Origin: Salegentibacter sp.
GTDB taxonomy: Bacteria > Bacteroidota > Bacteroidia > Flavobacteriales > Flavobacteriaceae
Reading direction: 5' to 3'
DNA: 64,000 nt
Assembly (NCBI GenBank): GCA_017795085.1
Contig: CP051246.1
Span: forward strand, 994,514-1,058,513
Shown: positions 1 through 9,412 of the stretch, one piece after another
How positions within the stretch are numbered: the first letter of the stretch is position 1
How the letters are laid out: each line of letters opens with the position of its first letter
Program-made: the position numbers and the translations under genes
The notes under the pieces: model-generated
Databases searched by the model: none
What the model was told of the DNA's origin: nothing
Seen by the model: only the letters and a program-made list of their open reading frames with translations

Positions 1-285
<285 letters not shown>

Positions 286-291
286 TTTCTT

Positions 292-360
292 AAAGGCCTG
301 AAGAGAACCAGAGTTACGGAATTTTGTGAAATCCGTGAGTGGGTTTTTTCAGGCCTTTTT
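292..360 (+). terminator. Intrinsic terminator of gapA
   Basis: AAAGGCCTGA at 292-301 pairs perfectly with TCAGGCCTTT at 349-358, and the T run continues to 360. Inside the long loop a second, imperfect pairing of ACGGA with TCCGT (about 316-336) gives a nested hairpin. It lies 7 bases after the gapA stop. Confidence 0.85.
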
Positions 361-381
361 TATTAACTATACTTCAAGCAA

Positions 382-1239
382 ATGATATTAATAGCAGACG
401 GTGGCTCAACCAAATGCGACTGGATTTTACTGGACGCCAAGGGAGAGCAGGTTTTTAAAACGAGAACTAAAGGACTTAATCCCGCGGTTTTTCCTGAATT
501 GGTCCTGGAACAACGCATTGAAGAAAATGCTGATTTGCAGGAGGTGAAAGATACCGTAGAACGGGTCCATTTTTTTGGAGCCGGATGTGGTACTGTAACT
601 CCAAGCCAACTTCTTAGAGGTATAATAGCCAATTTCTTCACAAATGTAGATGAGATAATTGTCAAAGAGGATATGGTAGCTGCAGCCTATGCCGCCACTA
701 CCGAACCCGGTATTGTCTGTATTTTGGGAACGGGCTCCAATTCCTGCTTTTTTGATGGTGAAGACATCCATCAGGCCGTTCATTCCCTTGGTTATATTTT
801 AATGGATGAAGCCAGTGGGAATTATTTTGGAAAAAGATTACTTCGTGATTATTATTATAAAAGAATGCCTCCGGAGTTGGTAAAACTTTTTGAGGAAAAA
901 TATAATCTTGAATCCGACGAGATTAAAAAAAATCTTTACCGTAAAGAAAATCCCAATACCTATCTCGCAGCTTTTGCTGAATTTATTTTCACCAACGAAC
1001 GTAACGGATATTTCTACAAATTGGTACACGAAGGTATCACAGAATTCATGCATTCCCGTGTACTTTGTTACAAACAAGCTCAAAATGTACCTGTGCATTT
1101 TATAGGAAGCATTGCTTACTTCAGTGAAGATATTATTCGTGCCGTGGCGCAACCCTACGGAATCCAGATCGGAAATATTGTAAGAAGGCCAATTGATGCC
1201 TTAATTGAGCACTATCGAAAAAATGTACTAAACCCCTAA
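382..1239 (+). CDS. BadF/BadG/BcrA/BcrD-type ATPase, probable N-acetylglucosamine kinase
   Basis: The 285-residue protein has the actin-like/hexokinase ATPase fold signature. The phosphate-1 loop DGGSTKCDW is at residues 6-14 and the phosphate-2 loop GTGSNSCFFDG at about 117-127. The family (PF01869) includes eukaryotic-type N-acetylglucosamine kinase, which phosphorylates amino sugars at C6; the sequence alone does not fix the sugar. It is a cytoplasmic protein. Its place between gapA and a comM remnant fits central sugar metabolism. The ATG at 382 sits directly before the conserved N-terminal strand, which supports this start. Confidence 0.8.
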   Translation: MILIADGGSTKCDWILLDAKGEQVFKTRTKGLNPAVFPELVLEQRIEENADLQEVKDTVERVHFFGAGCGTVTPSQLLRGIIANFFTNVDEIIVKEDMVAAAYAATTEPGIVCILGTGSNSCFFDGEDIHQAVHSLGYILMDEASGNYFGKRLLRDYYYKRMPPELVKLFEEKYNLESDEIKKNLYRKENPNTYLAAFAEFIFTNERNGYFYKLVHEGITEFMHSRVLCYKQAQNVPVHFIGSIAYFSEDIIRAVAQPYGIQIGNIVRRPIDALIEHYRKNVLNP

Positions 1240-1289
1240 AGGTTTCATAATTAAGTAATTTTACTACATTTAGAGAAAGAAGTTTTTAA

Positions 1290-2825
1290 ATGTTGGTAAA
1301 AGTCTATGGAAGTGCCGTATTTGGGGTAAAGGCAACTACCATCACCGTAGAGGTGAATGTAGATACCGGCATTGCATACCATTTAGTGGGGTTGCCCGAT
1401 AATGCGGTAAAAGAAAGCAGTTACCGCATTACCGCAGCCCTTCAAAATACAGGTTTTAAATTTACGCTTAAGAAAATTATTGTAAATATGGTACCGGCCG
1501 ACCTTCGTAAAGAGGGTTCTGCCTATGACCTTACTTTTGTCCTCGGAATTTTAAGGGCTTCCGGGAAAATTCAAGCTGAAAATATTTCTGAATATCTCAT
1601 AATGGGCGAGCTTTCCTTAGACGGAAGCCTGCAGCCCATTAAAGGAGCTTTGCCTATTGCCATAAAAGCCCGGGAAGAGAGTTTTAAAGGATTATCCTTC
1701 CTAAACAGAACGCTCGCGAAGCGGCTATTGTTGATGGCCTGGAAGTTTACGGTGTTGAAAATATTCTTGAGGTTATCAATTTCTTCGATAAAGATGAGCC
1801 TCTTGAAAAAACCAAAATCAATACCCGCGAAGAATTTTATAAAAACCTCGAAAATCCCGATTTTGATTTTGCCGATGTGAAAGGTCAGGAATCCATTAAA
1901 CCTTGTATGGAAATTGCCGCAGCGGGGGCATAATATCATTCTAGTTGGTCCTCCCGGTTCGGGAAAAATCAGGTTAGCTAAACGCTTACCGAGTATTTTG
2001 CCACCAATGACTTTACATGAAGCCTTGGAAACCACAAAAATTCATAGTGTGGTTGGCCGGGTAAAGGAAAATGTGGGGCTAATGACACAACGTCCTTTTA
2101 GAAGCCCTCATCATACAATTTCCGATGTTGCATTAGTTGGTGGTGGGGCTTATCCACAACCGGGTGAGATATCACTTTCCCATAATGCTGTGTTGTTTTT
2201 AGATGAATTGCCTGAATTTAAACGTAGCGTACTGGAAGTGATACCCCAACCCTTGGAAGATCGGGAGGTGACTATTTCAAGGGTAAAATTTACGGTTACT
2301 TATCCTTCCAGTTTTATGTTGGTAGCCAGTATGAACCCCAGTCCGAGTGGATATTTTAACGATCCCGGTGCACCGGCTACTTCAAGTCCGGCAGAAATGC
2401 AACGATATCTCGGAAAAATAAGCGGGCCGCTTTTAGACCGAATCGATATTCATATTGAAGTTACGCCCGTGCCTTTTGAAAAATTAAGTGAAGAGCATCG
2501 TGGAGAAAGCAGTGTTGATATTCGCGAAAGGCTAACCACTGCCCGGGAAATTCAGGTGGAGCGTTTTAAAGAAAATGAGAATATTCATTATAATGCTCAA
2601 ATGAGCGTAAAACAAATTCGTAAACATTGTGAGTTAGACAGGGTTTCAAAAGAATTATTAAAAACTGCGATGGAAAGGCTTAATCTCTCTGCCCGGGCAT
2701 ACGACCGTATTTTAAAAGTAGCCCGAAGCATTGCTGATTTAGAATCAGCTGAAAATATTTGCGGTAAACATATTAGCGAAGCTATTCAGTATAGAAGCTT
2801 AGACAGGGATGGTTGGTTGGGATAA
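1290..2825 (+). pseudogene. ComM/YifB-family Mg-chelatase-like ATPase, frameshifted
   Basis: The product resembles the YifB/ComM AAA+ ATPase (about 510 residues; ComM is a branch-migration helicase used in natural transformation). The frame breaks twice. One base is missing near 1694-1697, where the expected LPKQNAREAA resumes in the next frame. The original frame returns at the G run 1924-1928, in the conserved AAAGGHN stretch just before Walker A. Beyond the frameshifts, Walker A reads GPPGSGKI, not GPPGSGKT/S; family-typical KRCMEI reads KPCMEI; and VMRQPLED reads VIPQPLED. Substitutions at such invariant positions argue for real decay rather than sequencing error. The C-terminal domain (RSLDRDGW) is otherwise intact. 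Confidence 0.85.
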
Positions 2826-2997
2826 TTACATTTTTAAAATGAAAATTTCCCATTGACTTCAATTTTTCTGAAACGATAGTGAAAGAGAAATGTATCGAGA
2901 AGCTTTTTCTTTGTATTTTAAAGGATGTTTTAGAATATTCTATCTTTACTGTATATGGACGATTAAAATATTCTTACAATTAACAATCTCAAAAACT

Positions 2998-4146
2998 ATG
3001 AAGCAATTGCTCTTGTTGTTGGCGCTGGTGATAATTAGCTGTAAAAACAACGAAAACCCTGAAGAAGTTTCTACTATGGAAGCCGATAGTGTTAATGAAA
3101 TGGAAGGATTCACCGATAACCTGATCGGTGATGAGGAAATTAAATTTGAAGTTGAAGAAGCTAACCGACTGGTTGAATTGCCCTTGGGGTGTTTGCGAAC
3201 CGAATATCCGAATAAACTCAATCAAACCCTGGAAAATAAAGCTGCCCTTGGTGAACCCGCCGAATTGCATCCCGCTTTTTACGGTTGTTTCGACTGGCAT
3301 TCTTCAGTGCATGCGCATTGGTCGTTGGTAAGTTTATTAAAACAATTCCCCGATTTAGAAAAAAAAGAGGCAATTTTAGAAGCGCTTCAAACTTCTCTTT
3401 CAGAAGAAAACATCAGGGGTGAAGTTGCTTATTTTCAAAGGCAGGAAAGTGGTTCATACGAACGGACCTACGGTTGGGCCTGGCTCTTAAAACTTGCTGA
3501 AGAGCTCCATACCTGGGATAATCCTGTAGCTGAAGAATTGACACAAAACCTGCAACCACTTACCAGTTTAATCGTACAACGTTATATGGAGTTTCTTCCG
3601 AAGTTAAATTATCCTATTCGGGTGGGTGAACACGAAAACACTGCTTTTGGATTGAGTTTTGCTTGGGATTATGCACAGACCTTCGAAAATGAAGAATTTG
3701 AAAAACTTATTTCTAAAAGTGCAAAAGCCTTTTATTTAAAAGATGATGATTGTCCGATTAGCTGGGAGCCGGGTGGCTTCGATTTTCTTTCTCCCTGCCT
3801 GGAAGAAATAAATATTATGCGCCGGATTTTACCAAAAAACGCTTTTGAAATGTGGCTAGAAGATTTTATGCCGCAACTTAAAACTAAAGACTTTGAATTG
3901 GAAGTTGGCGAGGTTTCCGATCGAAGCGATGGAAAGCTTGTACATCTTGACGGACTTAATTTTAGTCGTGCCTGGGTTTTCTATGGTCTAATCAATAATT
4001 ATCCTGATAAATTTAAGCATTTAAAACCAATTGCCGATAGGCATCTGACGTATTCTTATCCAAACCTGGTGGGCGATAGCTATGAAGGAGGGCACTGGCT
4101 GGGGACTTTTGCTATTTATGCATTGCAAGAATCAAAAAATAAATAG
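2998..4146 (+). CDS. DUF2891 family lipoprotein
   Basis: The mature start is taken at ATG 2998, because it begins a lipoprotein signal (MKQLLLLLALVIISC with the lipobox Cys at residue 15). An in-frame ATG at 2890 would add 36 residues of non-signal sequence and is rejected. The rest matches the DUF2891 family, with the aromatic FYGCFDWHSSVHAHW block near residue 100 and many Trp/His residues suggestive of an alpha/alpha toroid. Its biochemical function is unknown. The stop overlaps the GTG start of the transporter gene by one base, so the two are translationally coupled and probably act in the same pathway as pxpABC downstream. Confidence 0.8.
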   Translation: MKQLLLLLALVIISCKNNENPEEVSTMEADSVNEMEGFTDNLIGDEEIKFEVEEANRLVELPLGCLRTEYPNKLNQTLENKAALGEPAELHPAFYGCFDWHSSVHAHWSLVSLLKQFPDLEKKEAILEALQTSLSEENIRGEVAYFQRQESGSYERTYGWAWLLKLAEELHTWDNPVAEELTQNLQPLTSLIVQRYMEFLPKLNYPIRVGEHENTAFGLSFAWDYAQTFENEEFEKLISKSAKAFYLKDDDCPISWEPGGFDFLSPCLEEINIMRRILPKNAFEMWLEDFMPQLKTKDFELEVGEVSDRSDGKLVHLDGLNFSRAWVFYGLINNYPDKFKHLKPIADRHLTYSYPNLVGDSYEGGHWLGTFAIYALQESKNK

Positions 4147-5366
4147 TGCGGAATTTCCTGAAAAATTTAGGGCCGGGTATTCTGGTCTCGGCAGCTTTTA
4201 TCGGGCCGGGTACCGTAACGGTTTGTATTCTCGCGGGGGTTGAATTTGGGTATTCTTTGTTGTGGGCTTTATTACTTTCTTTATTTTCCTGTATTGTTTT
4301 ACAGGAAATGGCTGCTCGTTTAGGGGTGGTTTCTCAAAAAGGCCTAAGTGATGTAATTAAAGAAGAAATCCGTAAACCGCTTTTTAAAATCCTTGCTGTA
4401 ATCTTAATTTTTTCAGCCATAGTTATCGGAAATGCGGCCTACGAAGCCGGGAATATTACCGGTGCTGTTTTGGGTGCTGAAGCAATTTTTGGAGAATATC
4501 AGCTCAATTTTGGTGGTTTTCAATTGAATTTATGGAGTTTGTTTATCGGAAGTATCGCTTTCACTTTGCTTTTTTCCGGGAGCTATAAAACTCTGGAAAA
4601 GATATTTATAGGCCTTGTTATAGTGATGAGCCTTAGTTTTATACTCACTGCAATTCTTACCAGACCTAATTGGCTTGAGGTTTTAAAAGGGTTTATTCCC
4701 CAGACAAGTGCTGCCGGTTTGCTAAGTGTAATGGCGATTGTAGGTACTACTGTCGTTCCTTATAACTTGTTTTTGCACGCTTCCCTGGTGAGTGAAAAAT
4801 GGAAAACTGCTTCTTTTTTACCCATTGCCAGGAAAGAATTAAGTCTTTCTATATTTTTAGGCGGATTTGTTTCCATGGCTATTCTGGTCTCTGCAGCGGC
4901 TTCGGGAATTCAAAAGGTGAACTCAGCAGCCGATATGGCGGTGAGTCTGGAGCCGCTTTTTGGTACTTTTGCAACCTGGTTTATGGCTTTGGGTTTGCTA
5001 GCGGCAGGAATTACTTCATCTATTACCGCTCCACTTGCGGCGGCTTATGTAGTGAAAGGTTGTTTTGGGTGGCAGAATGGCTTAAAATCGGCTAAATTTA
5101 AAGCGGTTTGGGCTTCAGTGTTGGTTTTAGGGGTTGTTTTTTCTTCACTGCAAATTAATCCCATTGAGCTTATTCGTTTTGCGCAAATTGCCAACGGTAT
5201 CTTATTGCCGGTAATCGCTATTTTCTTATTTTGGGTAGTCAACAGGCCATCTGTACTTGGTAAACATCGTAACAATAAAAAGCAAAACTTCCTGGGAATC
5301 ATAGTGATTACCCTTGCTGTTTTCCTCGGAATTAAAGCGATAATAAGTGTTTGGCAAAATTTTTAA
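4146..5366 (+). CDS. Nramp-family (SLC11-like) transporter, YcsG-like
   Basis: The 406-residue, roughly 11-helix membrane protein has the Nramp fold signature: NLGPGILVSAAFIGPG in helix 1, a QEMAAR segment in helix 3 and NLFLHAS in helix 6. The metal-binding motifs of true Mn/Fe transporters are absent. Helix 1 has IGPGT where DPGNT is expected, and helix 6 has VPYN where MPHN is expected. The GTG start overlaps the DUF2891 stop. In Bacillus subtilis a divergent Nramp gene (ycsG) also sits with the 5-oxoprolinase genes. A substrate other than a transition metal, possibly 5-oxoproline or H+-coupled organic acid, is inferred. Confidence 0.85.
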   Translation: MRNFLKNLGPGILVSAAFIGPGTVTVCILAGVEFGYSLLWALLLSLFSCIVLQEMAARLGVVSQKGLSDVIKEEIRKPLFKILAVILIFSAIVIGNAAYEAGNITGAVLGAEAIFGEYQLNFGGFQLNLWSLFIGSIAFTLLFSGSYKTLEKIFIGLVIVMSLSFILTAILTRPNWLEVLKGFIPQTSAAGLLSVMAIVGTTVVPYNLFLHASLVSEKWKTASFLPIARKELSLSIFLGGFVSMAILVSAAASGIQKVNSAADMAVSLEPLFGTFATWFMALGLLAAGITSSITAPLAAAYVVKGCFGWQNGLKSAKFKAVWASVLVLGVVFSSLQINPIELIRFAQIANGILLPVIAIFLFWVVNRPSVLGKHRNNKKQNFLGIIVITLAVFLGIKAIISVWQNF

Positions 5367-5494
5367 AATGGAACCGGTGTGAATACAAAACCAGTAATAT
5401 ATTGTTTTTCTTAAATTTATTCTGGAAAGACAATCATTGTAAATCCCAGTCTAAATTGGGAATAAAAATAAGTTTTTAATATAAATTTATTCGG

Positions 5495-6232
5495 GTGGAA
5501 AATATACATATCAATTGCGATCTTGGCGAGGGCGGGAAGTATGATTCCGAGTTAATGCCGCTTATTTCGGCCTGCAATATTGCTTGTGGAGGGCATGCAG
5601 GTACTGTTAAAACGATGAAGGAAACCGTAAAATTTGCCATAGAAAATAAAGTGGAAATTGGTGCGCACCCGGCTTACCCAGATAAGGAAAACTTTGGCCG
5701 AAAACCAATAAAAATTTCTCCGGAAGAATTAAAACGGTCTATCATTGCGCAGGTTTTAAGTCTTAAGCAAATTGTAGAGGCAGAAGGTGCAAAATTGAAC
5801 CATATTAAACCTCATGGGGCACTCTATAATGAAGCTGCAAAAGATGAAAAAATCGCAAAAATTATCCTGGAATCCCTTGCTGAATTTGATGAAAAACCCC
5901 CACTTTTTGTACCCCCAAATTCTGTGATTTCAGCACTGGCGAAAGATGAATTTCCACTAATTTTTGAAGCCTTTGCCGACCGGAATTATAATGAAAATTA
6001 CAGGCTGGTTTCAAGGATAAAATCCAATGCTTTAATCCTAGAGAAGGAAGCCGTATTTAAGCATCTTTTTTTGATGTTTTCAGAAGGGAAAATACGCTGT
6101 GAAAATGGCTTGGAAATTAACGTAAAAGCACAAACTTTTTGCCTGCATAGCGACACCCCCGATTCGGTGAAAATTTTGAAATATTTGCATCAAAAATTCG
6201 GGGAGAAAAATATCAAAATTAAAAACACCTAA
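5495..6232 (+). CDS. pxpA: 5-oxoprolinase subunit A (LamB/YcsF family)
   Basis: PxpA, with PxpB and PxpC, cleaves 5-oxoproline (pyroglutamate) to glutamate with ATP hydrolysis. The 245-residue protein has the family hallmarks INCDLGEG near residue 5, NIACGGHAG near 32 and HIKPHGALYN near 107. The GTG at 5495 is the start that keeps the conserved N-terminal strand. A 128-base gap separates it from the transporter, and its TAA overlaps the pxpB ATG by one base. It is cytoplasmic and probably uses damaged glutamine/glutathione products or peptide-derived pyroglutamate. Confidence 0.93.
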   Translation: MENIHINCDLGEGGKYDSELMPLISACNIACGGHAGTVKTMKETVKFAIENKVEIGAHPAYPDKENFGRKPIKISPEELKRSIIAQVLSLKQIVEAEGAKLNHIKPHGALYNEAAKDEKIAKIILESLAEFDEKPPLFVPPNSVISALAKDEFPLIFEAFADRNYNENYRLVSRIKSNALILEKEAVFKHLFLMFSEGKIRCENGLEINVKAQTFCLHSDTPDSVKILKYLHQKFGEKNIKIKNT

Positions 6233-6963
6233 TGAGCGAATATCCAAAAATAAATACGATGGGGGAGCGTGCAATTTTAGTTCAGTTTGAGCCGGAAATT
6301 AGTGAGAACCTCCTTAATAAATTACTTTTTTTTAAAAATAAGATAATTGATTTTTATGCTGAAGTAAATGTTGAAGTAATAAATTCATATAACTCGTTAT
6401 TAATTAGTTATATGTTTAGTATAGAGGATATTTATAGTGAGATTTCAGTCTTAAAAAAGCTGTTTTCCCAGGCCAAGATAGCACAATTAGCCAATAGGCA
6501 AATTTTTTATATTCCGGTGTGCTATGATGAAGAATTCGGTTGGGATTTAGAAGAACTTTCAGAAGCTAAAAACCTTTCCAAAGAACAAATAATAGAGCTT
6601 CATCTTGCCCCGCTTTATACGGTTTATTTTATCGGCTTTTTACCCGGCTTTTTATATCTGGGCGGACTTGATAAACTGCTCGAAGTTCCACGTAAAAATC
6701 AGCCTCGGATGAAGATCGAAAAAGGGGCTGTTGGGATCGGAGGAAATCAGACTGGAATTTACCCGAGATCCAGCCCCGGCGGATGGCAAATTTTTGGAAA
6801 ATCCCCAGTTGATTTCTTCGATAAAAATCAGGATCCGCCCTGTGAGATTTCAGCGGGAGATAAAGTGAAATTTGAAGCGGTGTCAAAAGAGGAATTTCAG
6901 AAGATTTCTAAAGCGGTTACTGCAGGAAAATATCAACTAAAAAAAGAAAAATATCATGGCTGA
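6232..6963 (+). CDS. pxpB: 5-oxoprolinase subunit B (KipI-like)
   Basis: The 243-residue protein is of the carboxyltransferase C/D domain type. The cyclophilin-like C-terminal half contains FLPGFLYLGGLD, GAVGIGGNQTGIYP and SSPGGWQIFG, all characteristic of PxpB/KipI. It forms the 5-oxoprolinase complex with PxpC and PxpA. The B. subtilis homologue KipI also inhibits the sporulation kinase KinA; nothing here suggests that role in this organism. The start overlaps the pxpA stop by one base and its 3' end overlaps pxpC by eight, a typical single operon. Confidence 0.92.
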   Translation: MSEYPKINTMGERAILVQFEPEISENLLNKLLFFKNKIIDFYAEVNVEVINSYNSLLISYMFSIEDIYSEISVLKKLFSQAKIAQLANRQIFYIPVCYDEEFGWDLEELSEAKNLSKEQIIELHLAPLYTVYFIGFLPGFLYLGGLDKLLEVPRKNQPRMKIEKGAVGIGGNQTGIYPRSSPGGWQIFGKSPVDFFDKNQDPPCEISAGDKVKFEAVSKEEFQKISKAVTAGKYQLKKEKYHG

Positions 6964-7810
6964 AATTGAAGTTTTACAACCCGGATTATTTTCCACTATC
7001 CAGGATTTTGGCCGTCGTGGATTTCAGCAATTCGGGGTGCCGGTTTCAGGAGTGATGGATAGGTATGCTTTAAAAAATGCTAATATTATTCTTCAGAATA
7101 AAATAGATGCTGCTGTGATGGAAATTACCCAAATGGGACCAAAACTTAAGTTTGCGGCAGCTACAAAAATCGCCATTAGCGGAGCGTATTTATCACCAAA
7201 ATTAAATGGAGAGAATATTGACAATAATGAAGTGATTAAAATAAATCCCGGAGATGAATTGGCTTTTGGGCAACCAAAACTTGGAATTCGGTCTTATCTG
7301 GCTATTTCTGGCGGATTTCAGGTATCACAGGTTTTAAAAAGCAGAAGCTGGTATGACGGACTTACCGATTTTGACCGATTGGAAAAAGGGATGAAATTAA
7401 ATTATAAGGCGACACAGGATGAGGTAGAAGAAACGTTTTCTTCAGTAAAATTTGATCCGGATTATCTAAAATCTGAAATAATACCTGTTTATCCGGGACC
7501 GGAGTATGACCAACTGCCCGAGTATTTAAAATTACATCTTCAGGAAAGTAGCTTTGGAATAGATAGAAATAGTAACCGGATGGCGATTCAATTAAGTGAG
7601 CGCCTTGAAAATGAGCTGAAACCGATTATTACAGGACCCGTTTTGCCGGGTACTGTACAATTTACACCAGCTGGAAAATTAATTGTACTAATGCGAGATT
7701 GCCAAACTACCGGTGGATATCCGCGGGTATTACAACTTAGCGAAGATGGGATTAATGCAATAGCTCAAAAACAGGCAGGCGATAAAGTAAAAATGGTTTT
7801 ATTTCAATAG
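6956..7810 (+). CDS. pxpC: 5-oxoprolinase subunit C (KipA-like, biotin-dependent carboxyltransferase fold)
   Basis: The 284-residue protein has the carboxyltransferase A/B fold, with QPGLFSTIQDFGRRG at the N terminus, VPVSGVMDR near residue 25, SNRMAIQL near 205 and CQTTGGYPR near 250. It is the partner subunit of PxpB in ATP-dependent opening of 5-oxoproline. The ATG at 6956 lies inside the end of pxpB (eight-base overlap). It is the last gene of the operon, being followed at once by a perfect terminator hairpin. Confidence 0.92.
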   Translation: MAEIEVLQPGLFSTIQDFGRRGFQQFGVPVSGVMDRYALKNANIILQNKIDAAVMEITQMGPKLKFAAATKIAISGAYLSPKLNGENIDNNEVIKINPGDELAFGQPKLGIRSYLAISGGFQVSQVLKSRSWYDGLTDFDRLEKGMKLNYKATQDEVEETFSSVKFDPDYLKSEIIPVYPGPEYDQLPEYLKLHLQESSFGIDRNSNRMAIQLSERLENELKPIITGPVLPGTVQFTPAGKLIVLMRDCQTTGGYPRVLQLSEDGINAIAQKQAGDKVKMVLFQ

Positions 7811-7844
7811 AAAACCTTCCCGAAAACTAGTTCAGGAAGGTTTT
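7811..7844 (+). terminator. Intrinsic terminator of the pxp operon
   Basis: AAAACCTTCC at 7811-7820 is the exact complement of GGAAGGTTTT at 7835-7844, with a 14-base loop. The A and T tracts on either side make it potentially active in both directions. It begins one base after the pxpC stop codon. Confidence 0.85.
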
Positions 7845-8167
7845 AGAATGGTTAACTAGTAAATTTATAGCCTGATTAGATCCTCAGGAAATATGGTCTT
7901 TTCAAACTGAGTTTTTTGCTAATAAAAAGTGCCGCTTTTAATGTTAAAATTTGATTACCCTACCAATCATTTTTTAGCTTCAGCGACACTTTTTGCCCTA
8001 AATACTTTAGTTAAATTAAATTAACGGATTCAAAAGTAGGGGATACAAAACGTGGTCACAAGGGGGAAAAATCCCCTTTTTTAATAGCTAGAAGTGAAGT
8101 TATAAGTAAGCCTTGGCTTGTGTCTCAACTGAATTTTGCCAAACCCAATATTTTCTCCTAAATTTAC

Positions 8168-8217
8168 TTTATAATCGAGGCAAGTTTTTTCCGATACCTC
8201 GTGGGCTTGCCTGAGAT
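8168..8217 (+). repeat. Partial copy of an interspersed ~80-bp repeat, in the 7845-8311 gap
   Basis: TAATCGAGGCAAG followed by CCTCGTGGGCTTGCCTGAG resembles the ends of the fuller copies at 54175-54258, 59505-59583 and 59849-59930. The middle is shortened. Nothing else recognisable is seen in the 467-base gap 7845-8311: no ORF longer than about 12 codons with a plausible start and no RNA fold that I could identify. Confidence 0.45.
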
Positions 8218-8311
8218 TGTTGATGCAGGAATGAAAAATAAAATGTTTCTTGGGTATGATGAGCAGTAGGCTGACTTAACAAAAAATAAATTTTAACTAA
8301 CCGATTCTATA

Positions 8312-8701
8312 ATGAGAAAACCAAAAAAGTGCATCAGTGTTGATGATGCTAAAAAGCTTCAGAAAAAATGGGTAGAAACCCGGGGAAAAGATATTGAAAA
8401 TTGTGAGGGGTATGAAGATACCCGTGAGTTTTGGTACAGCCTTGACGAACTACAGGAATATTTAGATTATGTTCGGGAGAAATCTAAGGAGCAGGGCGTA
8501 AAGAAACCGGGAATTCGCATTTATTTGGGAGCCTATCCGCAAACCAATGCTAAAAAGAGTTTTTCAACTGTTTTTCTTGCCCCCACCAAAGAAAAATCGA
8601 AAAATTTGCAAAGTAAAACAGCAGAAAGTGGAGATGAGAATAATTATGATATTGAACCTTTAAACCAAAATAATGGAGGACACCCGCCATCTAACTACTA
8701 A
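8312..8701 (+). CDS. Small hypothetical protein of a two-component operon
   Basis: I do not recognise this 129-residue protein. It is soluble, with no signal peptide or membrane segment. The first 85 residues are charged and mixed alpha/beta (a helical stretch with FWYSLDELQEYLDYVREK near 47-64, then a strand GIRIYLGAYP near 81-90). The last 40 residues are low complexity, Asn/Ser/Lys-rich and probably disordered. The stop codon directly abuts the ATG of the next gene, so it is part of the same transcript as the 7-TM protein, histidine kinase and response regulator. It could be a regulatory accessory of that pathway. Confidence 0.7.
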   Translation: MRKPKKCISVDDAKKLQKKWVETRGKDIENCEGYEDTREFWYSLDELQEYLDYVREKSKEQGVKKPGIRIYLGAYPQTNAKKSFSTVFLAPTKEKSKNLQSKTAESGDENNYDIEPLNQNNGGHPPSNY

Positions 8702-9412
8702 ATGAAGGACCTCAATTATTTAGTTTATTTGTTAGAAGGAGTGGCAGCCGTTTCGGCTTTATTTTATTATAAAAAAAAACCGGCTGATAAATCTGCCGGT
8801 TTTTTTGCATATTTTTTACTGGCAACTTATATAGTAGAAACTATTGCCTGGATACCGACTATTATATATAGATGGGAAGAACTTCATTTTCTTAGGGATG
8901 GGTTTTGGTACCAAAATTTTTGGATACATAATCCTTTTTTAATTATCACGTTTTTGGTGTATGGTTATTATTTTAATACACAACTAATTAATAATAAGGC
9001 AAAGCAAATTGTAAAATTTACTTTAATTATTTATTTTCTGGCTTGTTTAATTAATCTATTATTCTCAGGGGTTTTTCTTGAATCATTTTCAGTATTGAGT
9101 TATGTTGGTGGGAGTCTAATGCTTCTCGCTATTATTTTTTATTATTATTTGGAAATATTACAAAGCCATAAAATACTTAATTTACAAAAAGAACTTGGTT
9201 TTTATATTTCAGGTGTGGCCTTTATCTATTATTTATCTTGTACGCCGTTATTTATCTATTTCCAATATTTCAATAATTTAAGTCCGGGCTTTGTTGAGTT
9301 AAATACCTGGATTTTAATAAGTATGAATATTTTTATGTACACTTCTTATAGTTTTGTCTTTTTAAGACTGGCCAAAAAGTCTTCTCACAATAAACTGAAA
9401 AATGCTCTCTAA
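8702..9412 (+). CDS. Seven-helix membrane protein, putative sensor partner of the kinase
   Basis: The 236-residue protein shows seven hydrophobic segments at about residues 3-22, 31-56, 77-91, 102-120, 128-152, 164-190 and 199-224. They are separated by short Lys-rich loops, with no soluble domain. I cannot name a family. It starts immediately after the preceding stop, and its last 11 bases overlap the histidine kinase gene. That kinase has only one membrane anchor and no input domain. The obvious inference is that this protein is a separate 7-TM sensor for the kinase. A terminator-like hairpin lies inside codons 24-35. Confidence 0.75.
   Translation: MKDLNYLVYLLEGVAAVSALFYYKKKPADKSAGFFAYFLLATYIVETIAWIPTIIYRWEELHFLRDGFWYQNFWIHNPFLIITFLVYGYYFNTQLINNKAKQIVKFTLIIYFLACLINLLFSGVFLESFSVLSYVGGSLMLLAIIFYYYLEILQSHKILNLQKELGFYISGVAFIYYLSCTPLFIYFQYFNNLSPGFVELNTWILISMNIFMYTSYSFVFLRLAKKSSHNKLKNAL
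8773..8806. terminator. Terminator-like hairpin inside the 7-TM gene
   Basis: AAAAAAACCGGC (8773-8784) and GCCGGTTTTTTT (8795-8806) form a perfect 12-bp stem with a 10-base loop. A GC-rich top and a seven-T tail are exactly what an intrinsic terminator looks like, in either direction. It lies within the reading frame about 70 bases after the start codon. It may act as a premature terminator that limits transcription into the kinase genes; whether it works is unknown. Confidence 0.55.

Noticed and set aside
2890..2997. Upstream ATG extending the DUF2891 protein
   Set aside because: The extra 36 residues are not signal-like; the internal ATG at 2998 gives a clean lipoprotein signal.
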